Positions 1 through 4,946 of a stretch of 5,824 nt of DNA are shown here, in pieces. The stretch comes from Bacillota bacterium. Lineage in GTDB: Bacteria > Bacillota > Clostridia > Lachnospirales > Cellulosilyticaceae. Positions within the stretch are counted from its first letter, which is position 1, and every line of letters starts with the position of its first letter. A model generated the notes under the pieces. That model was not told the origin of the DNA, searched no databases, and saw nothing but the letters and a program-made list of their open reading frames with translations. The translations under genes were made by a program, and so were the position numbers. The stretch spans positions 1-5,824 of the forward strand of contig JAEZKI010000373.1 in NCBI GenBank assembly GCA_023415525.1. The letters run 5' to 3'.

Positions 1-953
1 ATTCGCTTTTTGCTGGTCAAAGGTTTCTTAGATAGTTCCTGCTCTCCACCTTTTTGAAGTAAACACACAAAGTGTCCTTCTCCTTCTAAATGATGAGGCC
101 AAAGTCTAAGAGCTTCTTTTAAAGATTCCCTCGCTCCACACCATTCAGGATGGGCCTTTTGAATGCCCCCCTTAGGCGTAAGAGGAACCACCTTAAAATC
201 AGGATGTTTTATTAAAAACTCCTCCATCATCCCTTCATTTTCTTCTGGCGAAAAAGTACATGTTGAATAAAGAATCATTCCTTGTGGCCTTAACATACGG
301 GCAGCATACTCTAAAATCTCCCGTTGCAAACTACTACAATGGCCTACTCCGTATTTTTCCCAACTTTTAATGGCCTCTTCACTCTTTTTAAACATCCCTT
401 CTCCCGAGCAAGGGGCATCAATTAAAATTTTATCAAAAAAGCCTTCTAAATGCTGTGAAAGATGTTCTGGGGTTTCTGCTGTTACAATAGCATTACGAAT
501 ACCAAAACTTTCAATATTCCGCAAAAGCGCCATTGCTCGTGTAGCACTAATGTCATTGGAGACAAGAACTCCCTTTTTACCAAGACGGGAACCTACTTGC
601 GTAGACTTACCTCCAGGCGCAGCACATAAATCCAGCACCCTGTCCCCTTCTTCAATAGGAATATAGGCACCTGGGGCCATGGCACTAGGTTCTTGAATAT
701 AATAAAGGCCTGCAAAGTAATAGGGATGCTTTGTAGGTTTTTCTTTGGACTCGTAATAAAAACCTTGCTCACACCAAGGCACCTTTTTGCGTGTCTCAAA
801 AGGGGTGAGTCTGTCCCATTCCTCGTTGGAAATCTTTAAGGGGTTTATACGAAAGCCCCTTGTTTTAGGATGCTGATAAGAGGCTATATAGTCAGGATAT
901 TCCTCACCTAATAAGCCTTTCATTTTTGTCTCAAATGCAACTGGTAATTTCAT
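1..953 (-). CDS. rsmF: RsmF-like 16S rRNA/tRNA m5C methyltransferase (NOL1/NOP2/Sun family), 3' end cut off by window
   Basis: A SAM-dependent cytosine-5 RNA methyltransferase; family members methylate 16S rRNA in the cytoplasm. The 317 visible residues stay open to the left edge. Residues 1-50 resemble the RsmF N-terminal domain (LLGEEYP at 14-20, RGFRINPLK at 32-40). The Rossmann catalytic domain follows: SAM-binding LDLCAAPGGKST (107-118), motif IV DAPCSGEGMF (179-188, Cys182) and motif VI YSTCTF (229-234, Cys232). These two cysteines match the pair this family uses for catalysis and product release. Family members run to about 450 residues, so the missing part should be the C-terminal RNA-binding region. 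The ATG start has GAGGAAAGGA about 6 bases upstream and lies 23 bp inside the end of the phosphoesterase gene, which suggests translational coupling. The family is secure; the exact target cytosines cannot be read from sequence. Confidence 0.93.
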   Translation of the reverse strand, partial: MKLPVAFETKMKGLLGEEYPDYIASYQHPKTRGFRINPLKISNEEWDRLTPFETRKKVPWCEQGFYYESKEKPTKHPYYFAGLYYIQEPSAMAPGAYIPIEEGDRVLDLCAAPGGKSTQVGSRLGKKGVLVSNDISATRAMALLRNIESFGIRNAIVTAETPEHLSQHLEGFFDKILIDAPCSGEGMFKKSEEAIKSWEKYGVGHCSSLQREILEYAARMLRPQGMILYSTCTFSPEENEGMMEEFLIKHPDFKVVPLTPKGGIQKAHPEWCGARESLKEALRLWPHHLEGEGHFVCLLQKGGEQELSKKPLTSKKR

Positions 954-1680
954 GAATATTCCTTTCCTCATCTTTGGTTATTCCATCACTTACTAAACAA
1001 AGTGGTCTAAAATTCAAATAATCTGCAGCTACCAAATGATAAGTGATACCCTCATGAAGGCCCTTTAAAGCTTGTTGCCAAGAAGCCTCATCATGAAGGT
1101 GTCCATATACCACTTGTTCTACAGGATATTTTTTTAAAAGGCTAGTAAAGCCTGATTGTTGTTCTCCACCTAAGGTAGGGGGGTAGTGTAACATCACGAG
1201 AAGGCGTCTTGCTCCTTGTTTGATAGCATCTTCTAAAGAGAGCTGTAGACGTATGTGTTCTCTTTTTAATATTTTTTCATCTTCTAGGGCCTTACTTTCA
1301 TCACCTACCATCAACCATCCTCTTGTGCCACAAATTCCCCATTCACCTATAACGAAGGCATTGTTTTGAAGAAAGGAAAGGGTTTGATAGCCTTTACTCT
1401 CCAACTTCTTTAAACTTTGCCACCAATAATCGTGGTTTCCCTTTAAACAGATTTTATAACCTGGAAGTGCTTCTAAAAAGGCTAAGTCTTTTTCAGCTTC
1501 AGAAAGGCGCATGCCCCAAGATAAGTCTCCAGGGAGAAGAACCACATCTTCAGAAGTAATGGCTTGTTCCCAAGCCTCTTTCACTTTTTCTGTATGTCTT
1601 TCCCACTGTGGTCCAAAAATGTCCATAGGCTTTTCTGAGTCTTGCGCCAGGTGAAGGTCACCAATGGCCCATATTTTCAT
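931..1680 (-). CDS. Metallophosphoesterase (calcineurin-like, COG1768-type)
   Basis: A predicted cytoplasmic two-metal phosphoesterase of 249 residues with no signal peptide or membrane segment. The metal-binding motifs appear in canonical order: GDLHL (Asp8, His10), GDLSWGM (Asp52), GNHDYWW (Asn82, His83), His165 in MLHYPP, and YGHLH (His194, His196). The GDLSWGM and GNHDYWW variants and the short length fit the clostridial 'predicted phosphohydrolase' group (COG1768) rather than nucleotidases or MutT-type enzymes. Its substrate is not known. The ATG overlaps the stop of the upstream small membrane gene in an ATGA junction and has AAGGAG 7 bases upstream. Its 3' end overlaps the methyltransferase start by 23 bp. 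All catalytic residues are present, so it should be active. The enzyme class is confident; the substrate is unassigned. Confidence 0.93.
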   Translation of the reverse strand: MKIWAIGDLHLAQDSEKPMDIFGPQWERHTEKVKEAWEQAITSEDVVLLPGDLSWGMRLSEAEKDLAFLEALPGYKICLKGNHDYWWQSLKKLESKGYQTLSFLQNNAFVIGEWGICGTRGWLMVGDESKALEDEKILKREHIRLQLSLEDAIKQGARRLLVMLHYPPTLGGEQQSGFTSLLKKYPVEQVVYGHLHDEASWQQALKGLHEGITYHLVAADYLNFRPLCLVSDGITKDEERNIHEITSCI

Positions 1681-1943
1681 GTCTTTACTCCTTCTATTTT
1701 CTTTACACTATAGCATATTTGTAGGGTATTGGAAATGCTAGTAGGCTGATCTCTCTTATTACCTAAACGATTACACTGGCTTAAAACCAGTAAGAGCCCT
1801 AGAAAAATGCATATTCCACCTATTCCTCTCAGTATATTTCGGTTAAAACGATAATTAAGATGTCTCATTTTATGATAATTTATTCTCTTATAAATGTATA
1901 TTTTTTCTTTTATCCATCGCTCTAACTGCATTCCTCTCTGCAT
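1677..1943 (-). CDS. Small single-pass membrane protein of unknown function
   Basis: I do not recognise this 88-residue protein. The first 38 residues are strongly basic and aromatic (many Lys, Arg, Tyr). One hydrophobic segment follows at about 38-56 (from ILRGIGG to LLLVLSQ), then a polar tail of about 30 residues. By the positive-inside rule the basic N-terminus is cytoplasmic and the tail is outside. Cys57 directly after the helix recalls a lipobox, but Gln at -1 is atypical, so I do not call it a lipoprotein. The start is backed by AGGGGGAG 5 bases upstream of the ATG. An internal Met26 has no good ribosome site. It lies 22 bp after the radical SAM gene, and its stop overlaps the phosphoesterase start by 4 bp. 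Those junctions are the main argument that it is real. It could also be a degraded remnant or a leader with little conservation. Confidence 0.62.
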   Translation of the reverse strand: MQRGMQLERWIKEKIYIYKRINYHKMRHLNYRFNRNILRGIGGICIFLGLLLVLSQCNRLGNKRDQPTSISNTLQICYSVKKIEGVKT

Positions 1944-1965
1944 TTCTTCTCCCCCTATTCTTTTA

Positions 1966-2919
1966 TTAAGAGGGATTTACCCATTTTCTTACCGCCTTTC
2001 CATTTCGGTAATTATAAAGGTCCCCTTGGCTTTCTTTTGCCCTTTCCATCTCTTCTACAATCTCATCATGAATTTTCCACCAACTGGTCTGCCAATTGGC
2101 AAAAAGCGTCACTTCTTCTGGTGCTCTTCCTATAAGACGTTGTACCACTATATGAGGATCTAAATAGCGTAAAAAAAGCTTTACACGTTTTTTATAGGCC
2201 TCTAATGAAATTAACTGAATTTCTCCTTTTTCATAAGCCCTTGCTAAAGGTGTTCCTTTCACTAAATAAAGGGCATGTAGCTTGACATAGTCACTCTGTA
2301 GTACAGAAAGACATTTAGCTGTTTCAAGGGTATCTTCTTCGGTGTCCCAAGGCAAATTTAAAATAACATGGGTACAGACTTTGAAGCCGTAAGACTTAAT
2401 AGCTAACACAGCATCTAAATATTCAGCTAAACCATGTCCTCTATTAATTTTTTTCAGCGTATGATAATTGGCAGTCTGTAGACCAAGCTCGATGCAAACC
2501 TCTTTTTTATGTTGAAGAGACCACTCTTTTAGGACTTCTAAATAAGCCGTATGAATACAGTCTGGTCTTGTAGATAAGGCAATTTCCACTACACTCTCCT
2601 CTTGAATGTGCTGAAGCATTTCTCGAAAATCCTTCAAAGGCATATGGGTATTGCTGTAATTTTGAAAATATGCAATAAAAAGTTTTGCATTATAACGTTT
2701 CCCCATATAGGCTTTATTTTTTTGAAGCTGTTCCTCTATACTAGCTGTTGCTTCAAGCATCTCAAAGCCCGTTCCTTCCTCTCCACAAAAGGTACATCCT
2801 CCTTTTCCGCAGGTCCCATCCCTATTGGGACAAGTCACGGGAAGCTGAATGGGTATTTTATAAACTTTTTCTCCATACTTTTCGCGAAGATAAGTTGAAT
2901 ATTTTAAGTAAGTACTCAC
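1966..2919 (-). CDS. TIGR01212 family radical SAM protein (YtqA/YhcC-like)
   Basis: A 317-residue radical SAM enzyme, expected to bind a 4Fe-4S cluster and cleave SAM to a 5'-deoxyadenosyl radical. The cluster region CPNRDGTCGKGGCTFC spans residues 30-45. Cys30, Cys42 and Cys45 match the family's wide-spaced motif, and Cys37 is an additional cysteine inside it. Later signatures include ALSTRPDC (114-121), IELGLQT (143-149) and VILNLPWDTEEDT (185-197), as in E. coli YhcC and B. subtilis YtqA, which are of similar length. From memory, YtqA has been renamed MnmL for a role in making mnm5-type wobble uridines in Gram-positive tRNA. Transfer of that role here is inference, and no ytqB/mnmM methyltransferase lies next to it. 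The start codon is GTG, with AAGAGGA about 6 bases upstream, only 2 bp after the peptidase stop. Confidence 0.93.
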   Translation of the reverse strand: MSTYLKYSTYLREKYGEKVYKIPIQLPVTCPNRDGTCGKGGCTFCGEEGTGFEMLEATASIEEQLQKNKAYMGKRYNAKLFIAYFQNYSNTHMPLKDFREMLQHIQEESVVEIALSTRPDCIHTAYLEVLKEWSLQHKKEVCIELGLQTANYHTLKKINRGHGLAEYLDAVLAIKSYGFKVCTHVILNLPWDTEEDTLETAKCLSVLQSDYVKLHALYLVKGTPLARAYEKGEIQLISLEAYKKRVKLFLRYLDPHIVVQRLIGRAPEEVTLFANWQTSWWKIHDEIVEEMERAKESQGDLYNYRNGKAVRKWVNPS

Positions 2920-2921
2920 AA

Positions 2922-3842
2922 TTAATCCTCTTTTCTTAAATCCTTAGAAGCTAAAAGTAAAATGGGTAATGTAGCTTCTACACACCCTCCTAATGCACTA
3001 AGGGGCAAGGGATTTTCTCCTAACCCACATTCAAGGGTATAACCTGGTTTACGAAAGGCTTCAATAAACCAATCTTTATACCCCCCTGAAGTAGCCTGAA
3101 TCTCAGGTATATCTAATGCATAGCCACTTGCTTCTGAAAACATTTTAGCATATTTGAGGCCATTATCAACCACTAACCCCTTGTAATTCCAATAAATGAC
3201 TTCTCCTTGCGTATGGTAAGCCAAAACCAAATCATAGTTTTGCCTTCTAGTAAGTTGTGTTAAAGCTTGTGTTTCCCTTTCACTTTCAGGATAGGGGCCT
3301 GCATAATAGGCATAGCTAGGCTTCTTCTTTTCGCTAATTGACACATAGTCCCAAAAGCCTGCATTATAATTTCGATTTAAATCTACTCCTCTTCCATTGG
3401 CCTTCCATTGGGAAAAATCACTTTTTCCTTCATTATATGCCTTAATTTTTTCCCCTTCCTTTCCTTTAGGCAACCATCCCCCACTAATACGTACGCCATC
3501 AGGATTTACCATAGGAACAAAGTCATAGCAGACTTGCTCTAGTATTTTTTTTGTATCTATCCCCCAAAGTACTTCCTTCTTTTCAATAGCTTCTAGGAGA
3601 CGTTCTAGACTTTGAATTAAAATAAGTGAGGTGATCCACTCATTGCCATGATGACTGCCATTCACATGGATCTTACGACTTCCTTGTCCTAATCTAATAA
3701 GATAGAGGGGCTGCCCGAAATAACTCCAGCCACAAGAACTTAACTGTATAAATGGATACTTTGCCATTATTTTTTTTAAATCTTTCTCCATTTCCTCTAA
3801 TCCATAAACTTCTAAGAATTCCTTCTCATCTCTTAAAGTCAT
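2922..3842 (-). CDS. M14 family zinc carboxypeptidase (gamma-D-glutamyl-meso-diaminopimelate peptidase-like)
   Basis: A 306-residue M14 metallopeptidase. Zinc ligands are His65 and Glu68 in GSHHGNEW (62-69) and His210 in AYHTQGEVIYW (208-218). The substrate-carboxylate pair is Asn156-Arg157 in GVDLNRNY (152-159), and the general base is Glu271 in TLECGLGENPLP (269-280). VNPDGV (112-117) and the GLGENPLP block resemble the gamma-D-glutamyl-diamino acid endopeptidase branch (Lysinibacillus ENP1, Bacillus YqgT), which cuts between D-Glu and diaminopimelate in cell-wall peptides. Unlike ENP1 it has no LysM repeats, and no signal peptide is visible, so a cytoplasmic job in breaking down imported muropeptides is plausible. 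It is the first gene of the minus-strand operon. The ATG is the only in-frame start after an upstream stop codon; the next candidate, Met18, would remove conserved-looking N-terminal sequence. Confidence 0.93.
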   Translation of the reverse strand: MTLRDEKEFLEVYGLEEMEKDLKKIMAKYPFIQLSSCGWSYFGQPLYLIRLGQGSRKIHVNGSHHGNEWITSLILIQSLERLLEAIEKKEVLWGIDTKKILEQVCYDFVPMVNPDGVRISGGWLPKGKEGEKIKAYNEGKSDFSQWKANGRGVDLNRNYNAGFWDYVSISEKKKPSYAYYAGPYPESERETQALTQLTRRQNYDLVLAYHTQGEVIYWNYKGLVVDNGLKYAKMFSEASGYALDIPEIQATSGGYKDWFIEAFRKPGYTLECGLGENPLPLSALGGCVEATLPILLLASKDLRKED

Positions 3843-3858
3843 CCTCTTTGTACCCTTT
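3843..3858 (-). promoter_or_regulatory. Unusually placed ribosome binding site of the M14 peptidase gene
   Basis: On the minus strand AAAGAGG touches the ATG with no spacer, too close to work in the normal way. A second purine block, AAAGGG (3853-3858), lies 10 bases upstream, at the long end of the useful range. An in-frame TAA lies nine codons further up and no other start codon intervenes, so the ATG at 3842 stands unless translation begins at Met18. The poor spacing may mean weak initiation. Confidence 0.4.
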
Positions 3859-3968
3859 CTACTTATCCTTTATTTCATTTATATTGCTTTTTCAAAGCCT
3901 TTATGAATCCTACAGCTTACTTTTCATTTTTTCTAAAGAATTTTTCAAAAGATGAATAAAAAAAGGTA

Positions 3969-3981
3969 ATTATGACATAAT
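3969..3981. promoter_or_regulatory. Palindromic extended -10 element, candidate divergent promoter
   Basis: ATTATGACATAAT is a perfect 13-bp palindrome (6-bp arms around one base) in the gap between the divergent M14 and DUF378 genes. Read on the plus strand it contains TATG-A-CATAAT, an extended -10 (TRTGn) with a 5/6 match hexamer. Read on the minus strand it contains TATG-T-CATAAT, again an extended -10. No good -35 hexamer is found at 16-18 bp on either side, which is tolerable for extended -10 promoters. Starts would fall near 3988 (plus, about 46 bases before the DUF378 ATG) and near 3962 (minus, about 120 bases before the peptidase ATG). An operator for an unknown repressor is the alternative. 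Both readings are inference. Confidence 0.42.
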
Positions 3982-4014
3982 AAAGTTATCCTTATGTTAC
4001 ACAATACTTACTAG

Positions 4015-4022
4015 AAAGGTGG
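4015..4022 (+). promoter_or_regulatory. Ribosome binding site deciding the DUF378 start
   Basis: AAAGGTGG is the only Shine-Dalgarno-like block before the DUF378 gene. An in-frame GTG at 4019 lies inside it and so cannot use it. The ATG at 4034 sits 11 bases downstream, a slightly long but workable spacing, and gives a protein beginning where DUF378 proteins usually begin. An ATG at 4027 is out of frame. Confidence 0.6.
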
Positions 4023-4033
4023 CAATATGCTAT

Positions 4034-4255
4034 ATGAAATCTCGTACTTTTGATTATATTGCAATTACACTTATTATTATTGGAGCTATTAACTGGGGCC
4101 TCGTTGGCTTTTTCCAATTTGACCTTGTAGCCTTCTTATTTGGGGGCATGAGCTCTTGGATTAGTCGCGTTATTTACGCTATTATTGGTATTGCAGGTAT
4201 CTACTGCCTCACTCTCTATGGACGCGTTTACGATCAACCCTATTCTAACAACTAG
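4034..4255 (+). CDS. DUF378 family small membrane protein (YuzA-like)
   Basis: A 73-residue inner-membrane protein of the DUF378 family, whose function is unknown. It has two predicted helices, at about residues 7-27 and 45-62. The signature from the end of helix 1 into the loop (AINWGLVGFF at 18-27, then QFDLVAFLFGG at 28-38) is the most conserved part of the family, and B. subtilis YuzA has the same plan and size. The short polar tail ends in PYSNN. I chose the ATG at 4034 over an upstream in-frame GTG at 4019, because the GTG lies inside the ribosome binding site. The gene forms its own unit, divergent from the peptidase operon and closed by a hairpin 10 bases after the stop. Context gives no hint of its role. 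Confidence 0.9.
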   Translation: MKSRTFDYIAITLIIIGAINWGLVGFFQFDLVAFLFGGMSSWISRVIYAIIGIAGIYCLTLYGRVYDQPYSNN

Positions 4256-4265
4256 TTCACTTACT

Positions 4266-4298
4266 AAAAACCACTTTTAATTGAAGTGGTTTTTATTA
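4266..4298 (+). terminator. Rho-independent terminator after the DUF378 gene
   Basis: An 11-bp perfect stem, AAAAACCACTT (4266-4276) with AAGTGGTTTTT (4284-4294), encloses a 7-base loop and runs into a T-rich tail. The A-run on the left arm would supply a U-tract on the other strand, so it could work in both directions, although no minus-strand gene approaches it. Confidence 0.9.
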
Positions 4299-4380
4299 TT
4301 TCAGCAATTTTTGGTTATATTTACCTAATAACGTCTCATTTTAAAAATAAATTTTATATTTTTCATAAAAAAAGAGGTAT

Positions 4381-4408
4381 TTCACAAAGGATATGGAATA
4401 AATATAAT
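4381..4408 (+). promoter_or_regulatory. Sigma-A-type promoter of the P-loop ATPase gene
   Basis: TTCACA (4381-4386, one mismatch to TTGACA) and a perfect TATAAT (4403-4408) are 16 bp apart. Transcription would start near 4415, giving a leader of about 25 bases that contains the strong site AGAGGTGAT (4427-4435) before the ATG at 4441. The rest of the gap from 4299 is very AT-rich, and I see no other signal in it. Confidence 0.7.
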
Positions 4409-4440
4409 AATAAAATAAATATCTTAAGAGGTGATGTGTT

Positions 4441-4854
4441 ATGATAAAGATTATTACAGGTCAAAATGGTGAAGGTAAAACAAAAAAAATGATTGACGTT
4501 GCCAACACTAAAGTAACAACTCTTAAAGGTCATATTGTTTATATTGATAGTTCTTCCAATCACCGTTATGCACTTTCCCACCACATTCGTTTGATTGAAA
4601 CGTCCACTTTCCCTATCCATTCGCCCAATGATTTTTTCGGATTTCTCTGTGGCGTCCTCTCCAGTAATCATGATATTGAAGCCGTTTTTATTGATGAACT
4701 CATCAAAATTACTAAAGCTTCTATAGATGATCTCCTTTATTTCTTTGATAAGCTTAATACACTTTCTGACCAGTATCAGGTAGAATTTTTTGTAGGTGCT
4801 TCTTGTTCTTCTAAGGATATTCCCGCTTCTCTAGCGCCTTATCTTATTGCTTAA
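4441..4854 (+). CDS. Small P-loop ATPase-like protein of unknown function
   Basis: A 137-residue soluble protein with a Walker A motif GQNGEGKT (7-14, Lys13 and Thr14) at its very N-terminus and a Walker B-like stretch EAVFIDEL (80-87, Asp85 and Glu86). VEFFVGASC (114-122) looks like the final core beta strand, where sensor residues sit in RecA-type folds. There is no DNA-binding, zinc-finger or membrane segment, and the protein is barely large enough for one nucleotide-binding core. Similar short clostridial proteins are, as I recall, often labelled 'twitching motility protein PilT' or plain ATP-binding protein. No pilus gene is present here, so I do not adopt that name. Thymidine kinase is ruled out by size and by the lack of its zinc cysteines. 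The start is fixed by AGAGGTGAT 5 bases upstream. The gene has its own promoter and terminator, so it is probably transcribed alone. Confidence 0.82.
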   Translation: MIKIITGQNGEGKTKKMIDVANTKVTTLKGHIVYIDSSSNHRYALSHHIRLIETSTFPIHSPNDFFGFLCGVLSSNHDIEAVFIDELIKITKASIDDLLYFFDKLNTLSDQYQVEFFVGASCSSKDIPASLAPYLIA

Positions 4855-4872
4855 TTTCTCTTAGGATCTATA

Positions 4873-4912
4873 AAAAGACACTAGAACCTTGTGAACTAGT
4901 GTCTTTTGTTTT
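4873..4912 (+). terminator. Rho-independent terminator after the P-loop ATPase gene
   Basis: A 12-bp perfect stem, AAAAGACACTAG (4873-4884) with CTAGTGTCTTTT (4896-4907), has an 11-base loop and a following T-rich run (TTTTGTTTT). It starts 18 bases after the ATPase stop. The reverse strand also ends in a U-tract, so it may act in both directions. Confidence 0.9.
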
Positions 4913-4917
4913 ATACT
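4889..4917 (+). promoter_or_regulatory. Candidate pepT promoter overlapping the terminator
   Basis: TTGTGA (4889-4894, 4/6 match) lies in the terminator loop, and TATACT (4912-4917, 5/6 match) lies 17 bp downstream at the end of the T-run. A start near 4924 would give a leader of about 23 bases with AAAGGAG (4933-4939) before pepT. It is the only reasonable promoter between the terminator and the gene. The alternative is that pepT depends on read-through. Confidence 0.55.
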
Positions 4918-4946
4918 TGTAAAAAAATATTTAAAGGAGTTTACCC

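Noticed and set aside
370..666. 98-codon plus-strand open frame
   Set aside because: It lies antisense to the conserved methyltransferase core, including its SAM-binding motif, has no ribosome binding site and matches nothing recognisable.
593..799. 68-codon minus-strand open frame
   Set aside because: It is an alternative frame inside the methyltransferase gene, which has clear family motifs in its own frame.
1800..1850. Lipoprotein signal in the small membrane protein (helix followed by Cys57)
   Set aside because: The residue before the cysteine is Gln, which lipoboxes rarely allow, and the basic N-terminal region is too long for a typical signal peptide.
1894..2163. 89-codon plus-strand open frame
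   Set aside because: It is antisense to the end of the radical SAM gene and the start of the small membrane gene; its hydrophobic look comes from reading A-rich genes backwards.
3867..3895. TTGAAA -35-like hexamer on the minus strand before the M14 gene
   Set aside because: At 16-18 bp spacing the -10 position reads TAAAGG or worse, so it is not a credible sigma-A promoter.
3925..3945. Possible CodY box around TTCTAAAGAA upstream of the M14 operon
   Set aside because: The best alignment to AATTTTCWGAAAATT has about five mismatches, no better than expected in AT-rich DNA.
3923..3956. Imperfect AT-rich inverted repeat (TTCATTTTTT and AAAAGATGAA) in the divergent gap
   Set aside because: It is almost all A-T pairs with a 14-base loop and a C-A mismatch in the minus transcript, too weak to call a terminator, riboswitch or attenuator.
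4363..4671. 102-codon minus-strand open frame
   Set aside because: It runs antisense across the ATPase promoter, ribosome site and Walker A region, all of which argue for the plus strand.
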